The notes under the pieces are model-generated. The model ran no database searches, was not told where the DNA came from, and saw only the letters and a list, made by a program, of their open reading frames with translations. Both the position numbers and the translations under genes were made by a program. Shown piece by piece: positions 49,238-58,250 of a stretch of DNA of 64,000 nucleotides (position 1 is its first letter; every line of letters starts with the position of its first letter). Origin of the DNA: Histidinibacterium aquaticum (GTDB lineage Bacteria; Pseudomonadota; Alphaproteobacteria; Rhodobacterales; Rhodobacteraceae). Location of the stretch: the NCBI RefSeq assembly GCF_008710275.1, contig NZ_VYQE01000001.1:124001-188000 (forward strand), given 5' to 3'.

Positions 49238-50458
49238 ATGGACTGGCTCGCAGTGGACTTCGGCACGTCGAACACGGGCGTCTCGGTCCTGCAGGACGGC
49301 GCGCCGCGCCTCGTGGCGCTCGAGGACGGCGCCGAGACCATGCCGACGGCGGTTTTCCTCGATTTCACCGAGAAGCGCACCCTCTGGGGCCGCGCCGCGG
49401 TCACCGCCCTGATCGAGGGCCGCGAGGGGCGGTTCATGCGCGCCCTCAAGAGCGTCCTGGGCACGCCGCTGATGCAGGAGAAGCGGCAGTTCTTCCAGGA
49501 GCGGGTGACGCTGGTGGAAATCACCGCGCGGTTCCTGGCGGGCGTCAAGGAACGGGCCGAGGCCGAGACGGGCCGCCGTTTCGATGCCGTGCTCTCGGGG
49601 CGGCCGGTTCGGTTTCACCCCGACCCCGATCGCGACCGCCGGGCAGAGGCCGATCTGCGCGCGGCCTACGAGATGGCGGGCTTCGAGCGGATCGAGTTCC
49701 TGCCCGAGCCCGAGGCCGCCGCGCTTTCGGCCGGGGAGGCGGAGGGCGTGGGGCTCGTCGTCGACATCGGAGGCGGCACCTCGGACTTCACGCTCTTCCG
49801 GCAGAGCGGCGAGGAGGTGGCGCGTCTCGCGAGCCACGGTATCCGCGTGGGCGGCACGGACTTCGACCGGTCCTTGAGCCTCGGGCACGTCATGCCGCTC
49901 TTCGGGAAGGGCAGCCTCCTGAAGGCGGAGCTGGGGGAGAAGACGCACCCCGCCCCCGCCGCGCTGTTCAACGGACTGGCGAGCTGGGAGCAGATCGCCT
50001 TCCTCTACGGCCCCGACACGACGCGGCAGGTCAAGCAGATGCGCAAGCTGGCGCTGGAGCCCGAGAAGTTCGCGCGGCTCGAGGAGGTTATCTCCATGGA
50101 GCTGGGGCACGACGTGGCCTTCGCCGTCGAGGACGGCAAGATCGCGGCCAACGCGGGCGACGCCGAGATCGACCTCTCCGTGGTCAAGCCGGGACTCTCG
50201 GCGCCCCTGCCCGGCGAGCGGCTCATGCTCGACCTCGGTCCCTTCGCCGACGAGATCGCCGAGGCCGCGCGCGACACGGTGAGCGCGGGCGGAATGGAGA
50301 CCGTGGACGTGGGCCGGGTGGTCTTCGTGGGCGGCTCCAGCCTGCTGGGGGTCGTCTCGGGCGCGGTGGCGCGGGCCATGCCCGGGGCGGAGCTTGTCTT
50401 CGGGCGCGCCTTCACCGCCATCGCCGACGGCCTCGCGATCGAGACGGCCCGCCGATAA
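49238..50458 (+). CDS. Hsp70-family protein, YegD-like, truncated
   Basis: A 406-residue protein consisting only of the actin/Hsp70 ATPase fold: phosphate 1 loop AVDFGTSNTGVSV at the start, phosphate 2 VDIGGGTSDFTLF near residue 172 and adenosine motif VVFVGGSSLLGVV near 365. The substrate-binding domain of DnaK is absent, as in YegD of E. coli. The role is unknown; it may sense or remodel clients with a partner not seen here. Confidence 0.82.
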   Translation: MDWLAVDFGTSNTGVSVLQDGAPRLVALEDGAETMPTAVFLDFTEKRTLWGRAAVTALIEGREGRFMRALKSVLGTPLMQEKRQFFQERVTLVEITARFLAGVKERAEAETGRRFDAVLSGRPVRFHPDPDRDRRAEADLRAAYEMAGFERIEFLPEPEAAALSAGEAEGVGLVVDIGGGTSDFTLFRQSGEEVARLASHGIRVGGTDFDRSLSLGHVMPLFGKGSLLKAELGEKTHPAPAALFNGLASWEQIAFLYGPDTTRQVKQMRKLALEPEKFARLEEVISMELGHDVAFAVEDGKIAANAGDAEIDLSVVKPGLSAPLPGERLMLDLGPFADEIAEAARDTVSAGGMETVDVGRVVFVGGSSLLGVVSGAVARAMPGAELVFGRAFTAIADGLAIETARR

Positions 50459-50459
50459 T

Positions 50460-51203
50460 TCAGGCCGCGAGCGAGGCGAGGACCTCCTCGATGGCCGCCT
50501 CGATGACCGGCAGGTTCTCGGGCCGCGAGAAACGGTGGTCGGCGCCCTTCACCAGCGTCAGGCGGATGTCCGGCCCCTCCGCGTGGCCGAGGAGCCGCAG
50601 CGCGGTCTCGACGCTCACGTCGGGGTCATCCGTGCCCTGGAGCATCCGCACGGGCACGTCGAACCTGAGAGGGCTGCGCAGCACGAAGCGCTCGCGCCCC
50701 TCTTCGATCAGCCGCCGGGTGATGGGATAGGCCTCACCGTACTGCGAGGGCACGTGGACGACGCCCTGCGTGGCGAGCGTCTCCCGCTGAGCGATGTCGA
50801 AGCTCGCCCAGTAGCCGTCCTCGGTGAAGTCCGGTGCCGCGGCGATGGTCACGAGACCGGCGACGCGGTCGGGATGCTCGCGGGTGATGAGGCAAGAGAT
50901 CCAGCCGCCCATCGAGGAGCCGACGAGGACGGCCGGTTCGCCGAGCAGGTCGAGCGCGGCAAGCGCGTCCTCGTACCAGTCGCCGATGGCGCCGTCCTCG
51001 AACCGGCCCGAGCTCTCGCCGTGCCCGGAGTAGTCGAACCGGAGGAAGGCCCGGCCCTGACGCCGCGCCCAGGCCTCCAGGTGGACGGCCTTCGTCCCGC
51101 TCATGTCCGAGCGGAAGCCGCCGAGGAAGACCACAGGCGGCCCCTCTCCCGCGGTCCGGCAAAAGGCGATCTGTCGTCCCTCGGGTCCGGTCAGCTTGTC
51201 CAT
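50460..51203 (-). CDS. Alpha/beta hydrolase (prolyl-oligopeptidase-like esterase)
   Basis: A 247-residue cytoplasmic hydrolase: VVFLGGFRSDMSGTKA (oxyanion loop), FDYSGHGESSG, the nucleophile elbow GSSMGGW (Ser), MLQGTDDPDVS (acid) and GADHRFSRPE (His). These segments match the palmitoyl/ABHD10-like carboxylesterases common in alphaproteobacteria. AGGAGGGCGAC directly precedes the ATG at 51203, which fixes the start. It ends one base after the converging Hsp70 gene. Confidence 0.85.
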   Translation of the reverse strand: MDKLTGPEGRQIAFCRTAGEGPPVVFLGGFRSDMSGTKAVHLEAWARRQGRAFLRFDYSGHGESSGRFEDGAIGDWYEDALAALDLLGEPAVLVGSSMGGWISCLITREHPDRVAGLVTIAAAPDFTEDGYWASFDIAQRETLATQGVVHVPSQYGEAYPITRRLIEEGRERFVLRSPLRFDVPVRMLQGTDDPDVSVETALRLLGHAEGPDIRLTLVKGADHRFSRPENLPVIEAAIEEVLASLAA

Positions 51204-51328
51204 GTCGCCCTCCTGTCCGTTGCGGTGGCGCAGATAGCCCTGAGCGCGGCAGCGGTCCAGCACGGGGGACGGGGCAGTTCAGGCGATTGGCGATTGACCC
51301 GGGGCGGCCGCCGGTTACGTCCGACCGC

Positions 51329-52486
51329 GTGTCAGACTCTCCGCGCCTCCTCATTCCCGTCCTCGCCGCGGCCAATGTCGTCGTCGGTCTCAACGCCTTC
51401 CTCGTGATCGGCGTGATCGAGCCGCTCGCCGGCGGCTTCGAGGTCAGCGAGGCGGCGGCGGGACGGCTGCTGACCACCTATGCCCTGAGCTACGCCCTGC
51501 TCTCCCCGCTTCTCGTCGCGCTGACGGGCCGGCTCGGGCGGCGGCGGGTGCTGGCGGGCGGAATGATGGTCCTCGGGCTCGCGACGGCGCTCTCGGCGCT
51601 GTCGCCGGCGCTCGTCCCGCTGCATCTCACGCGCATCCTGGCGGCCATCGGCGCGGGCGTCATCACACCGGTGACTGCGGCGGTGGCCGCGGGACTGGTG
51701 GCCGAGGATCACCGGGCGCGCGCCATCGCCGCCGTCATCGCCGGGCTGACGATCGCGCAGGCAGTGGGCGTGCCGGTCGGCACATGGCTCGGCTACACCT
51801 TCGGGTGGCGACTGGCCTTCTGGCTCGTCGCCGCGCTCGCCCTCCCGGCGGCCTGGCTGCTCTGGGTGACCGTGCCGAAGGGGCTCCGCTTCACGCCGGT
51901 CAGCCTCTCCGACCTCGGCCGGGTCCTTGCCACGCCACCGCAGATGGCGGCGATCCTGTTCACCGCGACCTTCCTTGGCGCGACCTTCCTGCTCTACACC
52001 TATCTCGCGCCGCTGCTGACCCAGGAACAGGGCGTCAGCCAGTCGGGAGTCTCGGTGCTGCTCTTCGTATACGGGCTGGGAGCCGTCGCCGGGAATCTGC
52101 TCGGCGGAGCCGCAACGGACAGGGTCGGCCCCCGGCGGATGCTGACCGGTCTCTGCCTCCTGCAAATCCCCCTCCTGACCGTGTTCTCCGCCCTGCCCCT
52201 GCCGCTCGTCGCGGTCTATGCGCTGGTCGGGGCCTGGTCCCTATCGGGCTGGTCCTTCGGTGCGGCGCAGCAGGTGCGACTGCTGAAGATCGCGCCGGAA
52301 CGGGCGCAGGTCCTCTTCGCGCTCAATGCGGCCTGCATCTATCTCGGCATCTCGTTGGGCTCCTATGCGGGCGGCGCGGTGCTCTCGCGCTTCGGGCCGG
52401 GCGCGCTGGGGATCGCCGCCGCCATCGGCATCGCGCTGGCGCTCCTGCACCTGCTCCTGTCGGACCGCGCCACGCGGCGCGCTTGA
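51329..52486 (+). CDS. MFS transporter, DHA1-type
   Basis: A 385-residue, twelve-helix transporter with the motif A loop [15 protein letters not shown] after helix 2 and [14 protein letters not shown] in the second half. It resembles drug or arabinose efflux permeases of the DHA1 group. The start is uncertain: a GTG at 51329 gives a typical length; a TTG at 51287 is possible. Neither has a strong ribosome-binding site. Confidence 0.78.
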   Translation: MSDSPRLLIPVLAAANVVVGLNAFLVIGVIEPLAGGFEVSEAAAGRLLTTYALSYALLSPLLVALTGRLGRRRVLAGGMMVLGLATALSALSPALVPLHLTRILAAIGAGVITPVTAAVAAGLVAEDHRARAIAAVIAGLTIAQAVGVPVGTWLGYTFGWRLAFWLVAALALPAAWLLWVTVPKGLRFTPVSLSDLGRVLATPPQMAAILFTATFLGATFLLYTYLAPLLTQEQGVSQSGVSVLLFVYGLGAVAGNLLGGAATDRVGPRRMLTGLCLLQIPLLTVFSALPLPLVAVYALVGAWSLSGWSFGAAQQVRLLKIAPERAQVLFALNAACIYLGISLGSYAGGAVLSRFGPGALGIAAAIGIALALLHLLLSDRATRRA

Positions 52487-52572
52487 CGCGGGGCGCGGGA
52501 GGCGTCAGGAGAGGCGCGACATACCCGCAACCGGGCGTTCCGTGGGCGCCAAACCGACGAGGAGGAAGGCCG

Positions 52573-54534
52573 ATGAGCCTCGACCAGTCCCAGATTTCCC
52601 TGACTTTTCCCGATGGCGCGAGCCGACCCTACCCCGCCGGCACCACCGCCGCCGAGGTGGCCGAGAGCATCTCGAAGTCGCTGGCGAAAAAGGCGATTTC
52701 CGCCCAGCTCGACGGCCAGCACTGGGACCTCCAGTGGCCCATCGAGGCGGACGCCGAGATCGCGATCAACACGATGCAGGACGAGGGTCCGGCCCTCGAG
52801 CTGATCCGCCACGACCTCGCGCATATCATGGCCCGCGCCGTGCAGGAGATCTGGCCCGAGGTGAAGGTCACCATCGGTCCCGTCATCGAGCATGGCTGGT
52901 ACTACGACTTCGACCGGGCCGAGCCCTTCACGCCCGAGGACCTCGGCGCCATCGAGAAGAAGATGCGCGAGATCATCGCCGCTCGCGACCCGGTGAAGAC
53001 CGAGGTCTGGAGCCGCGAAGACGCCATCGCCCACTACGAGGGCACCGGCGAGAACTACAAGGTCGAGCTTGTGCAGGCGATTCCGGACGACGGTCAGCCG
53101 ATCCGCATGTACTGGCACGGCGACTGGCAGGACCTCTGCCGCGGCCCGCACCTCCAGCACACCGGACAGGTCCCGGCCGATGCCTTCAAGCTGATGTCGG
53201 TGGCCGGCGCCTACTGGCGCGGCGACAGCTCGCGCCCGATGCTCCAGCGGATCTACGGCGTGGCCTTCCAGAACAAGGAGCGGCTCAAGGCGCACCTGAC
53301 CTTCCTCGAGGAGGCCGAGAAGCGCGACCATCGCCGCCTCGGCCGCGAGATGGACCTCTTCCATATGCAGGAAGAGGCGCCGGGCCAGGTCTTCTGGCAC
53401 CCCAACGGCTGGACGATCTACACCGAGCTGCAGGATTTCATGCGCCGCGCCCAGCGCCGCGATGGCTACGTCGAGGTGAACACGCCCCAGGTCGTCGACC
53501 GCAGGCTCTGGGAAGCCTCGGGCCACTGGGAAAAATACCAGGATCACATGTTCATCGTGGAGGTGGACGAGGAGCACGCGCGGGAGAAGTCGGTCAACGC
53601 GCTGAAGCCGATGAACTGCCCCTGCCACGTCCAGATCTTCAACCAGGGGCTCAAGTCCTACCGGGACCTGCCGCTGCGCATGGCCGAGTTCGGTTCCTGC
53701 AACCGCTACGAACCCTCGGGTGCGCTGCACGGCATCATGCGGGTCCGCGGGTTCACCCAGGACGACGCGCATATCTTCTGCGAGGAGGATGCCATCGCCG
53801 CCGAGACGGAGCGCTTCATCGCGATGCTCTCCAACGTCTACCGCGACCTCGGCTTCCCGACCTACAAGATCAAGTTCTCCGACCGTCCCGAGACGCGCGC
53901 CGGCTCCGACGAGATCTGGGACAAGGCCGAGAAGGCGCTGCTCGACGCCACCCACAAGGTGACGAACGACGTCGAGCTGAACCCCGGCGAGGGGGCCTTC
54001 TACGGACCGAAGCTCGAGTTCGTCCTGACCGATGCCATCGGCCGCGACTGGCAGTGCGGCACGCTGCAGGTGGACTTCGTCCTGCCCGAGCGGCTGGACG
54101 CGACCTACATCGGCCGCGACGGAGCCAAGCACCGCCCGGTGATGCTCCACCGCGCGACGCTGGGCTCGTTCGAGCGGTTCATCGGCATCCTGATCGAGGA
54201 GCACGCCGGCCGCCTGCCCTTCTGGCTGGCGCCGCGCCAGGTGGTCGTGGCTTCCATCGTCTCTGAGGCCGACGACTACGTCTATGATGTCGTCGACCAG
54301 CTGCGCGCCAAGGGGATCCGGGCCGAGGCGGATACCCGCAACGAGAAGATCAACTACAAGGTGCGCGAGCACTCGGTGGGCAAGGTCCCGGTGATCCTCG
54401 CCATCGGCGCGCGGGAGGTCGAGGAGCGGACGGTGACCGTCCGGCGTCTCGGCGAGAAGCAGACCTCGGTGATGCCGCTCGCCGATCTCGTGGAGACGCT
54501 TTCGGAAGAGGCGACTCCGCCCGACCTCAAGTGA
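52573..54534 (+). CDS. thrS: Threonine-tRNA ligase
   Basis: ThrRS (653 residues) charges tRNA(Thr). Domain order is TGS (about 1-65), the editing/SAD domain with [18 protein letters not shown] and the catalytic core. Zinc ligands and motifs are visible: MNCPCH, motif 2 [25 protein letters not shown] and motif 3 [13 protein letters not shown], then the anticodon-binding domain. The ATG at 52573 is preceded by GGAGGAAGG. The 86-bp gap upstream shows no T-box-type leader. Confidence 0.96.
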   Translation: MSLDQSQISLTFPDGASRPYPAGTTAAEVAESISKSLAKKAISAQLDGQHWDLQWPIEADAEIAINTMQDEGPALELIRHDLAHIMARAVQEIWPEVKVTIGPVIEHGWYYDFDRAEPFTPEDLGAIEKKMREIIAARDPVKTEVWSREDAIAHYEGTGENYKVELVQAIPDDGQPIRMYWHGDWQDLCRGPHLQHTGQVPADAFKLMSVAGAYWRGDSSRPMLQRIYGVAFQNKERLKAHLTFLEEAEKRDHRRLGREMDLFHMQEEAPGQVFWHPNGWTIYTELQDFMRRAQRRDGYVEVNTPQVVDRRLWEASGHWEKYQDHMFIVEVDEEHAREKSVNALKPMNCPCHVQIFNQGLKSYRDLPLRMAEFGSCNRYEPSGALHGIMRVRGFTQDDAHIFCEEDAIAAETERFIAMLSNVYRDLGFPTYKIKFSDRPETRAGSDEIWDKAEKALLDATHKVTNDVELNPGEGAFYGPKLEFVLTDAIGRDWQCGTLQVDFVLPERLDATYIGRDGAKHRPVMLHRATLGSFERFIGILIEEHAGRLPFWLAPRQVVVASIVSEADDYVYDVVDQLRAKGIRAEADTRNEKINYKVREHSVGKVPVILAIGAREVEERTVTVRRLGEKQTSVMPLADLVETLSEEATPPDLK

Positions 54535-54549
54535 CCTGCTTCCGGAGGC

Positions 54550-54918
54550 CTAGAAATGGGCCTTCGGCTCGTCCGGCTTGCCGGCGGCGATGGCCAGCAG
54601 CCCGCCCAGCGCGGCGAAGCCGATCGGGAACATGGTCCCGAGGTTGAAGCCGAAGGCCATGTAGAAGAGCCCCGCCGCAACGACCATGAGCGCGCCGCCC
54701 CAGAGCGCCCGCGACTTGGCCATGGCGCCGCCCGCAATAGCCAGCAACGGCGCGAAGAAGCTCGCGGCGCGCACCAGTCCGGGGTTCTCGAGCAGCCCGA
54801 AGGCATCGGCGAAGTCGGCGTTCCACTCGGTCAGCTCGGCGTAGCCGTAGCCGACGAGGCCCACCAGAATGCCGAACAGCCCGGCAATGATCCCCAGCAT
54901 GAGGGCGGCGTTGCGCAT
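54550..54918 (-). CDS. Small four-helix membrane protein of unknown function
   Basis: A 122-residue protein with about four hydrophobic segments, Gly-rich throughout (LGIIAGLFGILVGLVGYGYA first, GFAALGGLLAIAAG last). No family with a known function is recognised. AGGGAGAGACGAG before the ATG supports it as a real gene. It is between converging thrS and the ArsC-like gene, 48 bp downstream of the latter. Confidence 0.65.
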   Translation of the reverse strand: MRNAALMLGIIAGLFGILVGLVGYGYAELTEWNADFADAFGLLENPGLVRAASFFAPLLAIAGGAMAKSRALWGGALMVVAAGLFYMAFGFNLGTMFPIGFAALGGLLAIAAGKPDEPKAHF

Positions 54919-54966
54919 CTCGTCTCTCCCTGTTGTCCGGACTGCGAGATAGGGACGGCCGCGCCG

Positions 54967-55293
54967 CTATCCAAGGACGTGCGTGCGTACCTCCGGGCTC
55001 CGGCCCAGGTGCCAGCCCTCCCCCGTCCGGATCACCGGCCGCTTCATGAGGGTCGGGTGCCGCGCCAGCAGGACCTCCGGCGGCTCGGCCCGCTCGGCCT
55101 CCGTGAGGCCGCGCCAGGTGGTCGAGCGGCGGTTCACGAGACCGTCCCCCAACGCCTCGATCATCTCGGACAGGTCGGCAGGCGGGACGCCGTCGGCGCG
55201 GACATCGACGACGTCGGGCTCGTGGCCGGTGGCGCGAATCTCCTTCAGCGCGCGCCGGCAGGTGTCGCATTGACGGAGGGCGTAGATCTTCAT
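54967..55293 (-). CDS. ArsC/Spx-family reductase-like protein
   Basis: A 108-residue thioredoxin-fold protein of the ArsC/YffB group: ALRQCDTCRRALKEI carries a CxxC motif at the N-terminus where ArsC has one Cys, and VIRTGEGWHLGRSPE corresponds to the C-terminal RP/GxxxxG region (TLMKRPVI holds the cis-Pro). The real substrate is uncertain: arsenate reduction is not supported by an ars context. The ATG at 55293 has AAAGGATG upstream. Confidence 0.78.
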   Translation of the reverse strand: MKIYALRQCDTCRRALKEIRATGHEPDVVDVRADGVPPADLSEMIEALGDGLVNRRSTTWRGLTEAERAEPPEVLLARHPTLMKRPVIRTGEGWHLGRSPEVRTHVLG

Positions 55294-55473
55294 GAGCGCA
55301 TCCTTTTTGGGCAGCGAACACGGATTGTTCCGGGGTTCAAGCACGCGTCATTTGATTTTCGTGTTCATTTGTTACCTCATCGGAACGGGGCCGGTCGCCC
55401 GACCCGTGTCGGACATGGATTCAGCCGGCCCTGTCTCTCCCGACGGGAGGGTCAAGAACGAAGGGAAGGCGGC

Positions 55474-55680
55474 ATGCCCAAAGGAACCGTTAAGTGGTTC
55501 AACACCACCAAAGGCTATGGATTCATCGCGCCGGAAGACGGGGGAAAGGACGTGTTCGTCCATATCTCCGCCGTCGAACGTGCGGGAATGACGGGATTGG
55601 CCGACGATCAGCAGGTTGAATTCGAGCTGATCGAAGGGCGAGACGGCCGCAAGATGGCCGGCGACCTCAAGGCCGTCTGA
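55474..55680 (+). CDS. cspA: Cold-shock protein
   Basis: A 68-residue single cold-shock domain with the RNA-binding motifs KGYGFIAP (RNP1) and VFVHIS (RNP2), starting MPKGTVKWFN. It binds single-stranded RNA and prevents secondary structure. The 180-bp leader before it is shared with the divergent ArsC-like gene. GAAGGGAAGG precedes the ATG. Confidence 0.93.
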   Translation: MPKGTVKWFNTTKGYGFIAPEDGGKDVFVHISAVERAGMTGLADDQQVEFELIEGRDGRKMAGDLKAV

Positions 55681-55710
55681 CCCGCGGCCCGGCCCCCGCC
55701 TGCACGGGGC

Positions 55711-55724
55711 GTCCAAACTTGGAC
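55711..55724. repeat. GTCCAA/TTGGAC palindrome, copy 3
   Basis: Arms GTCCAA and TTGGAC with AC in the centre, 30 bp after the cspA stop, between the converging cspA and thyX. Confidence 0.7.
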
Positions 55725-55759
55725 AGGGGGCCAAGGTACTGATTTCGAACGGTAACCGT

Positions 55760-55788
55760 GGTTAACGGCCGCGGCCGTTAACCTTTTT
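55760..55788 (+). terminator. Terminator of cspA on a 24-bp perfect palindrome
   Basis: A 24-bp self-complementary sequence beginning GGTTAACGGCC is followed by TTTTT. It can fold into a hairpin of nine to ten pairs in both directions, but the T-run favours the plus strand. It contains two GTTAAC sites. Confidence 0.75.
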
Positions 55789-55799
55789 GCCGCGCGATT

Positions 55800-56708
55800 T
55801 TACGAGGCGATCACCGCCTGGAATTCTCGCCATTCGCCCTTGGACATTCCGCTCGTTTCCTGGGTGACCTCTTCGCCATTCAGCATTCGACGCAGGCAAT
55901 CGATTGCCGAGGCCGAAAGCGTGGCGCCGCCGAGGCGATAATCCTCGAAGGCCCGATAGGCGGAGGGCACCCAGTCCTTAACCATTTCGCAAATCGTTTC
56001 GGCGTATACCCGGATCTCGTACTGCGCGTGAGCGTCGGCACGCAGGCGAAGGAAATGAAACAGATTGTGGAGGTCCACCTTCCAGTACCATTGCGTATAG
56101 ATATTGGCGGGCAGGTTCATTCGGGCGAGCTCACGGGCGAGACCCTGCTGGCCCTCGGTGGAGATCATCTCCTCGTAGTGGTCGTAGGAGCGCGCCGCGT
56201 CCGACTTCAGCCACTCGAGCACGCGGGAGGCCTCCTCGCCCGAGAGTGCCTCTCCCCGCCCCTGGTTGTTGACGACGGACTGGGCGGCGAGCGCGTCGGC
56301 CTCGGGAATGTAGAACTCGCGGTCGAGGATCGAGTAGCGCGCGGAGTATTCATTCACGTTCGCGGTGCGATGCCGAATCCACTGGCGCGCGACGAAGACG
56401 GGCAGCTTCACGTGCAGCTTGAGCTCGCACATCTCGAAGGGCGTGGAGTGCCAGTGCCGCATGAGGTAGCGGATCAGGCCCTCGTCGTTGCTGACCGCCT
56501 TGGTCCCGCGCCCGTAGCTGACACGAGCGGCCTGGCAGATCGCCGCGTCGTCGCCCATGTAGTCGATCGCCCGGACGAAGCCGTGGTCGAGCACCGGGCG
56601 GGCGAGGTAGAGGTGCTTTTCCATGCCCTCGCTCACGGCGCGCAACGTGGGCCGCGCGCTGGCACGAAGCTCGTCGATCTCGGCTTGCTGCTCGGGCGTG
56701 AGGGGCAT
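55800..56708 (-). CDS. thyX: Flavin-dependent thymidylate synthase
   Basis: ThyX makes dTMP from dUMP using FAD, NADPH and methylenetetrahydrofolate, and replaces ThyA. The 302-residue product holds the ThyX motif [14 protein letters not shown] at 112-125 (RHRxxSxNExSxR with Asn in the Ser position). AAGGAGAG precedes the ATG at 56708. The frame extends far upstream but without similarity. The mRNA end lies against the cspA terminator. Confidence 0.94.
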   Translation of the reverse strand: MPLTPEQQAEIDELRASARPTLRAVSEGMEKHLYLARPVLDHGFVRAIDYMGDDAAICQAARVSYGRGTKAVSNDEGLIRYLMRHWHSTPFEMCELKLHVKLPVFVARQWIRHRTANVNEYSARYSILDREFYIPEADALAAQSVVNNQGRGEALSGEEASRVLEWLKSDAARSYDHYEEMISTEGQQGLARELARMNLPANIYTQWYWKVDLHNLFHFLRLRADAHAQYEIRVYAETICEMVKDWVPSAYRAFEDYRLGGATLSASAIDCLRRMLNGEEVTQETSGMSKGEWREFQAVIAS

Positions 56709-57140
56709 TGGCGCTCTCCTTGGTGTCAGTCGCTCTTGGTGGCCGCCAGCACCTTGCCCGATGCTCTCGCGGGCGTCCACGTCTGGAGACGCGAGCCGAG
56801 GATCGTCCACGGCCCTCCGGATACTGTTCGGGCGGTCGCTCGGGGCCCAGAGCCGAGCGCATGCGGGATCAGAGCGGCGGGCGACCCGGCGCCCGGACCA
56901 GTGGCGAGTCCACATACACCGACAGCGCCCGGCTGCCGGCACTCTCCCCCACGTAACGGATCGAGGCGGTTCGCCCGGGACCAGCTCCCGCTGTCCCTCC
57001 AAGGACTGAAAAGGCCGTGACAATTGTGGAACATGGCCTCGGCGGGTTTACGCCGGGACATTGACAGAGAGGGGGTCCCCCCGAAGGATTGCATCCAAAC
57101 ACCGGACGCAGATCCGGGAATTCGAGCGAGAGCAGGTCAC
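56709..57140. other. 432-bp intergenic region between thyX and the lipoprotein gene
   Basis: No credible gene, hairpin with a T-run or known RNA was seen. A TTGACA at 57061-57066 is followed 17 bp later by a poor -10 (AAGGAT), and GGGGGTCCCCCC (57071-57082) is a short palindrome there. These may belong to the promoter of the lipoprotein-Slam operon. No Fur-box-like sequence was recognised. Confidence 0.5.
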
Positions 57141-58226
57141 ATGTCCCGATTTCTGATCGCCGTTTCGGCGCTTGCAATGCTGTCCGCCTGTGGTGACGGC
57201 CAACCCTTCTTCGACGAGCAAGGGGTCGAGGAGACCGACGGCGAGGACGGCGAGGCCGATAGCCCCGATACCGCGGACGAGGACACCGTCGACGAGGACG
57301 GGGGCGTCGAGAACGCAACCGGCGATCTGCCCCCCGGCACCTCCGAGCCCTCCGGCGACAGGCGGATCGTCCGCTACGAGCCCGACGGCTCGCTGATCGA
57401 TCCCGTCGTCTACAACTCGGAAGACGACACGATCATCGTCAACAACATCCCCTTCGACGGCGCGAACGTCTACCAGCGCGGCGACGCGGTCTCCACGCTC
57501 GGCGGCTATGCCGTCTACGACGCGGACGTCGAGGTGCCGGACTTCCTGACCGGCGAGCCGATCGACCAGATCACGCCCTACCGCGCGCTCGTCGGCATGT
57601 CGCGCAACACCGTCGATCGGGACGGCGAAGAGGTGCCGCGCACCGCCTTCGCCATCGTCCGCACTGGCGGCTATGTCGAGTACGGCTTCGGCGGCTTCGT
57701 CTATTCGCGAGAGGGCGGCGTCACCCTGCCCGACGACGACGGCGAGGAGGTCTTCGCCGGACAGGCCCGGTTCACGGGCGACTATGCCGGCATGCGCGTC
57801 TTCTCGAACCGCGGGGGCCTTGAATACACCCGTGGCGAGATGCGGCTCGACCTCGACTTCTCTGACTTCGACGGCGTCGGCGCGGTCAAAGGCAGCGTCA
57901 CCGACCGGCGCGCTTTCGACGTGGACGGCAACCGCCTCGCGACCGGACCGGGCGAGGACGACCTGAAGCTTCCCAACCTCATCATCGACGTGCAGGAAGG
58001 CTTCGACAGCAACGGTGAGGTATCGGGCGGCATCAGGTCCTATCTCACGACCGACACGGACACGCTCGAGGAATACGAGGCGGGCAACTTCTACGCCATT
58101 CTCGCCGGAGACACGACAGACGCGGACGACGGCGGCGAGATCGTCGGTGTCCTCGTCGTGGAATCGACCGATCCCCGCTATGACACCCAGGTTCAGGAAA
58201 CCGGCGGATTCATCCTGTACCGCTGA
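57141..58226 (+). CDS. TbpB-like surface lipoprotein (probable Slam substrate)
   Basis: A 361-residue lipoprotein: signal peptide ending in the lipobox LSAC with lipidated Cys17, then an Asp/Glu-rich flexible tether (about 25-60), then a beta-rich body. The C-terminal part (ARFTGDYAGMRVF, GLEYTRGEMRLDLDFSDF, VKGSVTDRRAF) has the layout of the C-terminal eight-strand barrel of TbpB/HpuA-type lipoproteins. The next gene, 24 bp downstream, encodes a Slam-like outer-membrane protein, so this is most likely its surface-exposed substrate. No TonB-dependent receptor lies beside it, so an iron ligand is not proven. The start at 57141 is chosen for the signal peptide. Confidence 0.75.
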   Translation: MSRFLIAVSALAMLSACGDGQPFFDEQGVEETDGEDGEADSPDTADEDTVDEDGGVENATGDLPPGTSEPSGDRRIVRYEPDGSLIDPVVYNSEDDTIIVNNIPFDGANVYQRGDAVSTLGGYAVYDADVEVPDFLTGEPIDQITPYRALVGMSRNTVDRDGEEVPRTAFAIVRTGGYVEYGFGGFVYSREGGVTLPDDDGEEVFAGQARFTGDYAGMRVFSNRGGLEYTRGEMRLDLDFSDFDGVGAVKGSVTDRRAFDVDGNRLATGPGEDDLKLPNLIIDVQEGFDSNGEVSGGIRSYLTTDTDTLEEYEAGNFYAILAGDTTDADDGGEIVGVLVVESTDPRYDTQVQETGGFILYR

Positions 58227-58250
58227 TCTCCGGGCCGCCATGGTGACCGC

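Noticed and set aside
52487-52572. T-box or amino-acid attenuator before thrS
   Set aside because: The 86-bp gap has only a weak GACGC/GCGTC inverted repeat and no specifier-loop or antiterminator pattern.
55681-55799. CtrA binding site
   Set aside because: TTAA half-sites are 12 bp apart rather than 7, so the canonical site is absent.
56709-57140. Fur box upstream of the TbpB-like lipoprotein
   Set aside because: No AT-rich GATAAT-like repeat is present; iron control is not supported by the sequence.
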